Source: Streptomyces sp. man185
GTDB taxonomy: Bacteria; Actinomycetota; Actinomycetes; Streptomycetales; Streptomycetaceae
Length of the DNA: 64,000 nucleotides
Direction of reading: 5' to 3'
Assembly: GCA_002551355.1 (NCBI GenBank)
Contig: NTHE01000006.1
Span: forward strand, 3,255-67,254
Position 1 is the stretch's first letter. Each line of letters begins with the position of its first letter. Made by a program: the position numbers and the translations under genes. The notes beneath the pieces were generated by a model. The model was not told where the DNA came from. It did not search any database and saw nothing but the letters and a program-made list of their open reading frames with translations. Shown here in pieces: positions 57,014-64,000 of the stretch.

Positions 57014-57829
57014 ATGCTGACCGTTACTTCTGTGAATGTTAATGGGCTCCGCGCCGCTGCCAAGAAGGGCTTCGTCGAGTGGCTGGCGGGGACCGACGCC
57101 GATGTGGTCTGCCTCCAGGAAGTGCGGGCCGAGCTCGCCCAGCTGCCCGAAGGTGTGGGCACCCCCGAAGGGTGGCACACCGTCCACGCGCCCGCCGCCG
57201 CCAAGGGGCGCGCCGGGGTCTCGCTCTACTCGCGGCAGGCCCCCGAGCGGGTTCAGACCGGCTTCGGCGGGTTCGGGATTCCCGGCGCGGAGGAGTTCGA
57301 CACGAGCGGCCGGTATGTCGAGATCGACCTTCCCGGTGTGACCGTCGCGAGCCTGTACCTGCCCTCCGGCGAGGTCGGCACCGAGCGGCAGGACGAGAAG
57401 GAGCGCTTCATGGCCGCCTTCCTGCCCTACCTCCAGGGTCTGAAAGGCCGGGCGGCGGCGGACGGGCGCGAGGTCGTGGTCTGCGGCGACTGGAACATCG
57501 CCCACCAGGAGGCCGACCTGAAGAACTGGAAGGCCAACCGCAAGAACTCCGGCTTCCTCCCCGAGGAGCGCGCCTGGCTGACCCGGGTCCTTGAGGAGGC
57601 CGCGTACGTGGACGTCGTGCGGGGGCTGCACCCGGATGTCGAGGGCCCGTACAGCTGGTGGTCGTACCGGGGGCGCGCCTTCGACAACGACAGCGGCTGG
57701 CGCATCGACTACCAGATGGCGACCCCGGGGCTGGCCGGGCGTGCGGTGAAGGCGTGGGTGGAGCGGGCGGCCACGCACGACGAGCGCTGGAGCGACCACG
57801 CGCCGGTGACGGTCGTCTACGAGCGGTAG
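57014..57829 (+). CDS. xth: Exodeoxyribonuclease III
   Basis: This 271-residue EEP-fold nuclease removes 3' blocks and cleaves at abasic sites in base-excision repair. Motifs: TVTSVNVNGLRAAAKKGF (Asn), DVVCLQEVRAE (catalytic Glu), ASLYLPSGEVGTERQDEK, VVCGDWNIAHQEADLKNWK (Asp and Asn), WWSYRGRAFDNDSGWRIDYQ and the terminal catalytic His in WSDHAPVTVVYE. All active-site residues are present. It is probably leaderless. Confidence 0.9.
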   Translation: MLTVTSVNVNGLRAAAKKGFVEWLAGTDADVVCLQEVRAELAQLPEGVGTPEGWHTVHAPAAAKGRAGVSLYSRQAPERVQTGFGGFGIPGAEEFDTSGRYVEIDLPGVTVASLYLPSGEVGTERQDEKERFMAAFLPYLQGLKGRAAADGREVVVCGDWNIAHQEADLKNWKANRKNSGFLPEERAWLTRVLEEAAYVDVVRGLHPDVEGPYSWWSYRGRAFDNDSGWRIDYQMATPGLAGRAVKAWVERAATHDERWSDHAPVTVVYER

Positions 57830-57881
57830 CCCAGGGGGCCCGGGCGGGTGATACGGGCGGGTGGCCCGAGTGGCCTGGCTG

Positions 57882-58556
57882 TCACTCCTTCGGAGGCTGC
57901 GTGCCGTCCTCGCGGCGCAGCCTCCGGTCCAGGGCCATCGACAGCTCGGCGTCCACCACCGCGCGGGCCAGGGGTCGCAGTTGGGCGGGTTCGGTCTCCT
58001 GGGTGTGGGCATGCAGTACGCGTACGAAGATTTCGGCGAGCGCGTCCGCGTGCTCGCGGACGCGGCGGCCCGAGGAGAGCACCGTGGACAGCGGCACCCC
58101 TTCCCGTACGAGCTCGGCCGACACCTCCAGGAGGCGGCGGCTGATGTGCACGATCTCGTCCCCGTCGGTGGCGAGATACCCCAGGTCCAGTGCGGTGGCG
58201 AGGTTCTCGGGCGTGACCTCGCCCTCGAAGTAGTCCGCGAGCTGCTCCGGAGTCAGGCGGACCGGGGTCTCCTCGGTCGGTTCGCCCAGGCCCAGCACCT
58301 CGGCGACATCGCGGCCGCTCTCGAAGGTGGCCGCCAGGTCGGCGATGCCGTTGAGGGTGTGGCCGCGCTCCAGCAGGCCCGCGATGGTCCGCAGTCGGGC
58401 CAGGTGGTGGTCGTCGTACCAGGCGATACGGCCCTCGCGGCGAGGTGGCGGGATCAGTCCGCGCTCGCGGTAGAAGCGCAGGGTCCGCACGGTGATGCCG
58501 GCCTCCTTGGCCAGCTCCTCCATGCGGTATTCGCGGTGCTCGCGTCCTTCAGCCAC
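57882..58556 (-). CDS. MerR-family transcriptional regulator
   Basis: This 224-residue protein has a MerR winged helix at about residues 11-80 (YRMEELAKEAGITVRTLRFY, RERGLIPPPRREGRIAWYDD, HLARLRTIAGLLERGHTLNG) and a long helical C-terminal domain (LTPEQLADYFEGEVTPENLA). It lacks metal-binding cysteines, so it likely senses an organic ligand. It is divergent from the monooxygenase operon (135 bp), its probable target. TAGGGT lies 6 nt before its GTG, and an 11-bp dyad TACCG-C-CGGTA precedes it (on the plus strand at about 58574), so it may also control itself. Confidence 0.8.
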   Translation of the reverse strand: MAEGREHREYRMEELAKEAGITVRTLRFYRERGLIPPPRREGRIAWYDDHHLARLRTIAGLLERGHTLNGIADLAATFESGRDVAEVLGLGEPTEETPVRLTPEQLADYFEGEVTPENLATALDLGYLATDGDEIVHISRRLLEVSAELVREGVPLSTVLSSGRRVREHADALAEIFVRVLHAHTQETEPAQLRPLARAVVDAELSMALDRRLRREDGTQPPKE

Positions 58557-58568
58557 AGGGGCACCCTA
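58557..58568 (-). promoter_or_regulatory. -10 element for leaderless merR
   Basis: On the minus strand TAGGGT (58563-58568) lies 6 nt before GTG 58556, with no ribosome site. Confidence 0.5.
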
Positions 58569-58691
58569 TGTTGTACCGCCGGTAACTTTCCTCGGTCCGC
58601 CCCCTACCCATCAGTACGGTCCTGCTCTACTCTCCGAACCATGCCAGTGATTGCTGGCGGAGTCGCGTGACGTACCGCGGGAGGCGGCAGC

Positions 58692-60284
58692 ATGGCCCAG
58701 CAGGAGCACGTACGTGTGGCGGTGATCGGAACCGGATTCGGGGGCCTGGGGGCCGCCGTCCGGCTGCGCCGCGAAGGCATCACCGATTTCGTCGTCCTGG
58801 AGCGCGCCGACTCGGTGGGCGGCACCTGGCGCGACAACAGCTATCCCGGCTGCGCCTGCGACGTACCGTCCCACCTCTACTCCTTCTCGTTCGCACCCAA
58901 CCCGGACTGGCCGCGCACCTTCTCCGGCCAGGAGCACATCCGGGCCTACCTGGAGCGCGTCGCCGACACCTTCGGGCTCCGTCCGCACATCAGGCTGAAC
59001 CACGAGGTGAAGCTGATGAGCTGGGACAAGGAGAACCTGTACTGGGTGATCGAGTCGGCCGACGGCTCCGTCCTGCGCGCGGACGTCGTCGTCTCCGCCA
59101 CCGGACCGCTCTCCGACCCCAGGACGCCCGACATACCCGGGCTCGATTCCTTCCCCGGCAAGGTCTTCCACTCCGCGCGCTGGGACCACGACTACGACCT
59201 GGCCGGCAAGCGCGTCGCGATGGTCGGCACGGGCGCGTCCGCGATCCAGATCGTCCCGGCGATACAGCCGAAGACTTCGAAGCTCACACTCTTCCAGCGC
59301 ACCCCGCCGTGGGTCATGCCGCGTATGGACCGCACCATCAGCAAGGCCGAGCGCGTGCTCCACCGGGCGATACCCGCCACGGGCACGGCGCGCCGTGGAC
59401 TGCTGTGGGGCATAAGGGAGTTGCAGGTCAGCGCCTTCACCAAGCACCCCGACCAGCTGGGCCTGGTGGAGACGATAGCCAAGTCCAACATGGCGCGGGC
59501 CATCAAGGACCCGGCCCTGCGGTCCAAGCTGACCCCCGACTACCGCATCGGCTGCAAGCGGATCCTGCTCTCCAGCACGTACTACCCGGCGCTCGCCCAG
59601 CCCAATGTGGACGTGGTGGCCTCCGGGCTCAGCGAGGTCCGCGGCTCCACCGTCGTCGCCGCAGACGGCACCGAGGCCGAGGTCGACGCGATCATCTTCG
59701 GCACCGGCTTCCATGTGACGGACATGCCGATCGCCGAGCGGGTCGTCGGCGCGGAGGGCCTGACCCTCGCCGAGACCTGGAAGGACGGGATGAACTCGCT
59801 GCGCGGCGCGACCGCCTCCGGGTTCCCCAACTGGATGACGATCATCGGCCCCAACACCGGGCTCGGCAACTCCTCCATGATCCTGATGATCGAGTCCCAG
59901 CTGAACTACATGGCCGACTATCTGCGGCAGTTGAACGTGCTGGGCGGCCGCGCCGCGCTCGACGCCCGGGCCGTCTCCGTCACCGCGTGGAACGACCGGG
60001 TCCAGCAGCGGATGAAGCGCACGGTGTGGAACACCGGCGGCTGCACCAGCTGGTACCTGGACGAGGCGGGCCGCAACACCACCGTCTGGCCGGGTACGAC
60101 GGGTGAGTTCCGGCGGCAGACCCGGTCGGTGGACCTCGCGGAGTACGACGTCGTCCGGGCGGGCGGAGCGCAGAGGGCCGCCGGGACCGGACGCGTCCCC
60201 GAGCAGCCCGGCCGCACCGACCGCGAGACGGTGACCGCCGCCGCACCGGAAGCCGGGCCCGTCGCCGAGGAGGCCGCACGATGA
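58692..60284 (+). CDS. Flavin-containing Baeyer-Villiger-type monooxygenase
   Basis: This is a 530-residue class B flavoprotein monooxygenase. The FAD site is VAVIGTGFGGLGAAVRLRRE, followed by SVGGTWRDNSYPGCACDVPS. The Baeyer-Villiger fingerprint F-x-G-x3-H-x3-W-(P/D) is seen as FPGKVFHSARWDHD, and the NADPH site is RVAMVGTGASAIQIVPAIQP. It would insert oxygen beside a ketone carbonyl. GGGAGGCGGCAGC provides the ribosome site. ATGA coupling to the hydrolase suggests that the ester made here is hydrolysed next. The 25 C-terminal residues are Ala/Glu-rich and non-conserved. Confidence 0.85.
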   Translation: MAQQEHVRVAVIGTGFGGLGAAVRLRREGITDFVVLERADSVGGTWRDNSYPGCACDVPSHLYSFSFAPNPDWPRTFSGQEHIRAYLERVADTFGLRPHIRLNHEVKLMSWDKENLYWVIESADGSVLRADVVVSATGPLSDPRTPDIPGLDSFPGKVFHSARWDHDYDLAGKRVAMVGTGASAIQIVPAIQPKTSKLTLFQRTPPWVMPRMDRTISKAERVLHRAIPATGTARRGLLWGIRELQVSAFTKHPDQLGLVETIAKSNMARAIKDPALRSKLTPDYRIGCKRILLSSTYYPALAQPNVDVVASGLSEVRGSTVVAADGTEAEVDAIIFGTGFHVTDMPIAERVVGAEGLTLAETWKDGMNSLRGATASGFPNWMTIIGPNTGLGNSSMILMIESQLNYMADYLRQLNVLGGRAALDARAVSVTAWNDRVQQRMKRTVWNTGGCTSWYLDEAGRNTTVWPGTTGEFRRQTRSVDLAEYDVVRAGGAQRAAGTGRVPEQPGRTDRETVTAAAPEAGPVAEEAAR

Positions 60285-61219
60285 GCCGCCTCCTGCACCG
60301 CGACGTCGTTCCGCCCGTGCCCGCCGCCGAGTTGACCGTACGGTCGGCCGACGGCGCGCGGATCCACGTCGAACTGCACGGCCCCGAGGACGCGCCCGCC
60401 GTCGTCCTGGCCCACGGCTGGACCTGCAACATCCGCTTCTGGGACGCCCAGATCCGCGACCTGGCCGCCGATCACCGCGTCATCGCCTACGACCAGCGCG
60501 GCCACGGGCTCACCCCCGAGCCCGGCCCCGGCGGCTACAGCACCAACGCGCTCGCCGACGACCTCGAAGCGGTCCTCGCCGGGACGCTCGCCCCGGGCCG
60601 CAAGGCGGTGCTCGCCGGGCACTCCATGGGCGGGATGACCGTGATGGCGGCGGCCGCCCGTCCCGGAGTGCGCGAGCACGCCGCCGCCGTCCTGCTCTGT
60701 TCCACCGGCAGTACGCGGCTGACCGCCGAGGCCCTGGTCCTGCCGCTGCGCGCGGGTGCGCTGCGGACCCGGCTCACCACCGCCGTACTGGGCGCGAAGG
60801 CACCCCTCGGGCCGGTGAACCCGGTCTCCAGGAAGATCCTCAAGTACGCGACGATGGGGCGGGGTTCGGCCCCGGACCGGGTCGACGCCTGCGCCCGGAT
60901 CGTGCACGCCTGCCCGCGCCGCGCGAGGGTGGAGTGGGGCCATGTGCTCTCCGAACTGGATCTCGCGGTGGGCGTGAGGGAGTTGCGGGTGCCGACCGCG
61001 GTCATCGCCGGCACGGACGACCGGCTGACCCCGCCGGTCCACGCGCGGGCCATCGCCGCCGCCCTGCCGGTCGGCCTCGGCCTGACCGAGCTGACGGGGA
61101 TGGGGCACATGACGCCGGTGGAGGCCCCCGAGGCCGTCACGGCGAAGATCAGGGAGCTGGTCACCCGGTACGTCGCCACGGGGGCGGCCGCCACGGCGGA
61201 GAAGGAGGATGTCGCATGA
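60281..61219 (+). CDS. Alpha/beta hydrolase of the monooxygenase operon
   Basis: This 312-residue alpha/beta hydrolase has HGWTCNIRFWDAQIRDLA (oxyanion hole), nucleophile VLAGHSMGGMTVMAAA, acid IAGTDDRLTPPVHA and base TGMGHMTPVEAPE. It likely hydrolyses esters or lactones produced by the upstream monooxygenase. It overlaps both neighbours by 4 nt (ATGA), implying tight stoichiometry. Confidence 0.85.
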   Translation: MSRLLHRDVVPPVPAAELTVRSADGARIHVELHGPEDAPAVVLAHGWTCNIRFWDAQIRDLAADHRVIAYDQRGHGLTPEPGPGGYSTNALADDLEAVLAGTLAPGRKAVLAGHSMGGMTVMAAAARPGVREHAAAVLLCSTGSTRLTAEALVLPLRAGALRTRLTTAVLGAKAPLGPVNPVSRKILKYATMGRGSAPDRVDACARIVHACPRRARVEWGHVLSELDLAVGVRELRVPTAVIAGTDDRLTPPVHARAIAAALPVGLGLTELTGMGHMTPVEAPEAVTAKIRELVTRYVATGAAATAEKEDVA

Positions 61220-62109
61220 GCGGCAAGCGGAATCTGGAGGGCCAGGTCGTCGTCGTCACCGGCGCGGCCCGGGGCGTGGGCGAACTGCTGGCCCGCAAGC
61301 TGTCCGCGCGCGGGGCGACCCTCGCCCTGGTCGGCCTGGAGCCGGACGAGCTGAAGCACGTCTCCGAGCGGCTGCACGGCGAGAGCGACCACTGGTTCGC
61401 CGACGTCACCGACCACGAGGCGATGGCGCGGGTGGCGCGCGAGGTCAAGGAGAGGTTCGGCAAGGTCGACGTGGTCGTCGCCAACGCGGGCGTCGCCTCG
61501 GGCGGCCCATTCGTCGACTCCGACCCGGACGCCTGGCGGCGGGTCATCGGGGTCAACCTCATAGGCGGCGCGGTCACCGGGCGGGCCTTCCTGCCGGTGC
61601 TGATGGAGAGCCGCGGCTACTTCCTCCAGATAGCGTCGCTGGCCGCGATCACCCCGGCACCGATGATGACCGCGTACTGCGCGTCCAAGTCGGGTGTCGA
61701 GGCCTTCGCGCACAGCCTTCGCGCGGAGGTCGGCTACAAGGGCGTCAAGGTCGGCGTCGGCTACCTCTCCTGGACCGACACCGACATGGTGCGCGGCGCG
61801 GACCAGGACGACGTGATGCGCGAGCTGCGGCAGCGGCTGCCGTGGCCGATGAACCGCACGTACCCGCTGGGTCCCGCCGTCGACCGGATCGTGGACGGCA
61901 TCGCGCGGCGCTCCCCGCATGTGTACGCCCAGTGGTGGCTGCGCGGGATGCAGTCGGTCCGGGGCTATCTGCCCTCGGTCATCGCGATCGGCGGACAGCG
62001 CGAGATGCGGCGCTTCGAACCGCGCCTGCACACCGTGTCCAAGGGGCTGGTGGGGGCCGGGGGAGCGGCGGACCAGGACGTGCGTGCGGAGCGTGCGGAC
62101 CGGGCGTAG
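61216..62109 (+). CDS. Short-chain dehydrogenase/reductase, SadH-like
   Basis: This 297-residue classical SDR has cofactor site VVVVTGAARGVGELLARKLS, NAG motif VVVANAGVASGG, catalytic Ser in FLQIASLAAITPAP and Tyr-x3-Lys in MTAYCASKSGVEAF. It would oxidise an alcohol or reduce a ketone, supplying or consuming the substrate of the monooxygenase. It is the last gene of the operon, followed by a 134-bp gap. The C-terminal extension (YAQWWLRGMQSVRGYLPSVI) resembles mycobacterial SadH-type enzymes. Confidence 0.85.
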   Translation: MSGKRNLEGQVVVVTGAARGVGELLARKLSARGATLALVGLEPDELKHVSERLHGESDHWFADVTDHEAMARVAREVKERFGKVDVVVANAGVASGGPFVDSDPDAWRRVIGVNLIGGAVTGRAFLPVLMESRGYFLQIASLAAITPAPMMTAYCASKSGVEAFAHSLRAEVGYKGVKVGVGYLSWTDTDMVRGADQDDVMRELRQRLPWPMNRTYPLGPAVDRIVDGIARRSPHVYAQWWLRGMQSVRGYLPSVIAIGGQREMRRFEPRLHTVSKGLVGAGGAADQDVRAERADRA

Positions 62110-62243
62110 TGGGGGTGGGCGGGCCGCGTGTCACGGTGGGTAGCGGTCCGAAATGCGCGGGATGTCGGGGCGTGTAACGCTGAGCACGGCCCCGCTGGGG
62201 CCATCCCCACACCCCTCCCACGCATCCCACAGGAGTGAACAGC

Positions 62244-62438
62244 ATGGGTATCGCAGACCAGTTCAAGGACAAGGCGCAGGAGCTCGCCGACCAGGCCAAG
62301 CAGAAGGCCGGTCAGGGCAAGGACGAGGCCCAGGACCGGGCCTCCCAGGCTCGCGACCAGCGGTCGGACTCCTCCTCGGGCATGAAGGACCGTGCCCAGG
62401 ACGCGAAGGACCAGGCGCGCGAGCGTTTTGACCGTTGA
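62244..62438 (+). CDS. Small CsbD/LEA-like stress protein
   Basis: This 64-residue, highly charged, Cys-free protein is composed almost wholly of Lys/Asp/Gln/Ala repeats (GIADQFKDKAQELADQAKQK, and DRAQDAKDQAR), with no hydrophobic core. It resembles CsbD/general-stress or LEA-type hydrophilins, which are usually SigB-dependent. ATG 62244 has AGGAG 9 nt upstream. A strong terminator follows about 60 nt later, so it is monocistronic. Confidence 0.75.
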   Translation: MGIADQFKDKAQELADQAKQKAGQGKDEAQDRASQARDQRSDSSSGMKDRAQDAKDQARERFDR

Positions 62439-62496
62439 CGGTCGTTGAGGTGTGACGCGTGCGGGCTGCGGTTTGCGCGTGCGTGCGCGTCGCGTC

Positions 62497-62530
62497 AGGA
62501 GGCGTACCCGGGTTGCCGGGTACGCCTCCT
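62497..62530 (+). terminator. Strong terminator after the small stress gene
   Basis: A perfect 15-bp stem (62497-62511 with 62516-62530), loop GTTG, is followed by TCTTG. Confidence 0.9.
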
Positions 62531-62566
62531 TCTTGTGCGGTCCGGTCAGCCGGCGCGAGGTCGGAA

Positions 62567-62717
62567 GATGTCCTCGAACGCCGGACGGGCTGGAGGGGAT
62601 GCCCTCAATCGCCGGGCGGGCTTGATAGGGCCGGGCGGGCTGGGGGGTGCCGGGCGGGCTTTGAGGGGGTGTCGGGCGGAGCGGGGTGTTTCAGCCCGTC
62701 CGGCGATTGAGGACATC
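62567..62717. repeat. REP-like element with 26-bp inverted ends
   Basis: Arms at 62567-62592 and 62692-62717 match at 24 of 26 positions; the core is GTCCGGCGATTGAGGA. Between them are at least three more copies of GCCGG(G/A)CGGGCT. This looks like the dispersed GTCCGGCGATTGAGGAC-type repeat seen in streptomycete intergenic regions. It fills the gap between the stress gene and the Rieske oxygenase. Confidence 0.75.
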
Positions 62718-62728
62718 CTTGACCTGGG

Positions 62729-63868
62729 TCAGGGCACCAGGCCCTCGCAGGGGCGGGTGTTGGCCGTCGCGCGAGGGTGGAGCGGGACCCCGTTCGTGCG
62801 CAGTACGTCGCGGACGTCCAAGATCAGGGAGAAGACTTCGTGGTTGCGGTCCTCGCCCTGCTCGTCCCACGCCCGCTGTTCGGCTTCGACGGCCATGCGG
62901 TCCTCCGCGAAGACCCGTTCGGTGAAGTGCCGGATGAACGGCCAGGCCACGTTCAGGGCGGCGGGAATCCTCGGCTTCTCGATCATCAGCAAGCCGTAGG
63001 CGTGGCAGACGCGTTGCTCCGCGTCCTCGGGGACGTACACCGCCCAGAGGCGCAGCACCGGGTGGTCGGCCTTCTCCGGGACCAGGTCCAGCGTCTGGTA
63101 GGGGTATTCGGTACGGATGGTCATGACGTCGCTGGAGGCCTGGCCGCCGAGGCCCTCGGCGGCGAGCAGGCTCGCGCTGCGGTTGCGCTTGCCACCGGTG
63201 TGGGTGAACAGGTACCGGGCCTCCACCGACGTCGGGCCGCTCTCGTATCCCAGCAGCTTGGGCTGGAGTTTGCCGACCACGCCCCGGTGCAGGAACTGGT
63301 GGTTCATGTCGAGCAGGTTCTCGTGCATGAACGAGTAGTGGCAGCGCACGGTCCGGGAGAACGTCATGGTCCTGTACGCCGGCGAGGCGAAGGCGGGCAC
63401 GTCCGGCAGCGCGGTGACCTCCGCCTTCTCCGGGTCGCCCGGAAAGACGAACACCAGGCCGTACGCCTCGCGTACCGGGTAGGCGCGCACGCCGCGCGGC
63501 GGCCGGGCGTCGCCCTTGGAGAGGTACGGGATCTGCGAGATGCGTCCGTCGCCGCGGTAGGCCCAGGCGTGATAGCAGCAGCGGAGCGTCTCGCCGTCCA
63601 CGACGCCCATGCTCAGCGGCACCTGCCGGTGGGCGCACCGGTCCTCCAGCGCATGGACGGCGCCGCTTCGGGCGCGGTAGAGCGCGATGCGCTCCCCGGC
63701 GAACGCGGCCGCGGCCACCTGCCCGTTGCGCACGCTCCGGGAGAGGGCGACCGGGTACCAGAAGTCCGGGTTCGCCCCGACCCGCCGCAGATCGGGGCGG
63801 CCGGAGAGCGGATGCGGGGCCTCCCGGGGCCGACCGTCCGCGACCTTGTCCGAGCCGTTCTCGGTCAT
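62729..63868 (-). CDS. Rieske-type aromatic ring-hydroxylating oxygenase, alpha subunit
   Basis: This is a 379-residue Rieske non-haem iron oxygenase. The [2Fe-2S] site is CAHRQVPLSMG ... CCYHAW (C-x-H, C-x2-H) near residues 72-93. The mononuclear iron ligands are in HENLLDMNHQFLHRGV (D-x2-H-x4-H pattern). It would hydroxylate or demethylate an aromatic or similar substrate using electrons from a ferredoxin/reductase that is not encoded nearby. ATG 63868 has GAGGGAG upstream. The remaining 132 bp to the right edge shows no gene. Confidence 0.85.
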   Translation of the reverse strand: MTENGSDKVADGRPREAPHPLSGRPDLRRVGANPDFWYPVALSRSVRNGQVAAAAFAGERIALYRARSGAVHALEDRCAHRQVPLSMGVVDGETLRCCYHAWAYRGDGRISQIPYLSKGDARPPRGVRAYPVREAYGLVFVFPGDPEKAEVTALPDVPAFASPAYRTMTFSRTVRCHYSFMHENLLDMNHQFLHRGVVGKLQPKLLGYESGPTSVEARYLFTHTGGKRNRSASLLAAEGLGGQASSDVMTIRTEYPYQTLDLVPEKADHPVLRLWAVYVPEDAEQRVCHAYGLLMIEKPRIPAALNVAWPFIRHFTERVFAEDRMAVEAEQRAWDEQGEDRNHEVFSLILDVRDVLRTNGVPLHPRATANTRPCEGLVP

Positions 63869-64000
63869 ACCACTCCCTCGTCCGTGGGCAGCCCCTTCCA
63901 TCCTGGCCGCCGCCCGAGGACGGGCGCCCGCCCGGGACGACCGGACGGGTGCTTTACCCGCGCGCCGGGGGGATTCCGGGGCCGGCCTACCCCGTGGTCA

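Overview
This 64 kb window is chromosomal DNA from a high-GC actinomycete, almost certainly a Streptomyces. The evidence is the strong G/C bias at third codon positions, frequent GTG starts, an HrdD-type sigma factor behind a SigR-type promoter, a SepX/GlpR divisome gene beside galU-glp-moaC-moaB, a streptogrisin-like protease, a DUF574 methyltransferase and a DUF6227 protein. I found no CRISPR array, rRNA operon, intact transposase or integrase. One tRNA gene (Ala, anticodon CGC) is present.

Layout. 0-15 kb: a CU044_5270-type membrane protein entering from the left edge, an acyl-CoA synthetase, a secreted M6 metalloprotease, a TetR/DHA2 exporter pair, a MarR/DODA-dioxygenase pair, hrdD, a WYL regulator divergent from a second DHA2 exporter, a DUF6227 protein and a P1 peptidase. 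15.5-20.7 kb: five tightly coupled genes for a probable membrane redox complex (cytochrome-b-like subunit with a zinc-ribbon tail, NapA/NasC-like molybdoenzyme, four-cluster ferredoxin, Rieske protein, small membrane protein). 20.7-30 kb: mscL, a SAF-domain protein, mtnP, a CIRCE-controlled zinc-ribbon protein, an MFS transporter, a K+/H+-type antiporter that appears to start at CTG, and a penicillin-acylase-family hydrolase. 30-36.3 kb: 5-FTHF cyclo-ligase, galU, glp (moeA-like), moaC, moaB, a RimJ-like acetyltransferase and sepX/glpR, which joins Moco-type genes to a cell-division receptor.

36.4-50 kb looks accessory and partly decayed. Downstream of tRNA-Ala lie an unidentified coding remnant, an STAS protein, a PucR-type regulator broken by internal deletion, an alpha/beta hydrolase and an AGCS symporter. 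An arsenic-resistance region follows: a truncated MFS remnant, an ArsR/flavoprotein divergent pair, the wreck of an ArsO-like flavoprotein, a PadR/APC-permease pair, then arsO-acr3-arsR divergent from arsC-arsT. Arsenate would be reduced by ArsC, arsenite exported by Acr3, and two ArsR proteins would sense the metalloid.

50-64 kb: an SMI1/KNR4 protein, a secreted serine protease, an XRE regulator, a single-chain protein joining ECF sigma factor, zinc anti-sigma motif, membrane helix and extracellular CAP domain, two acetyltransferases, a DUF574 methyltransferase, exonuclease III, a MerR-linked monooxygenase/hydrolase/SDR operon resembling the start of the mycobacterial mymA operon, a small CsbD/LEA-like protein and a Rieske oxygenase. 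Across the window nine genes have a TAnnnT hexamer 6-7 nt before the start codon, which predicts leaderless transcripts.
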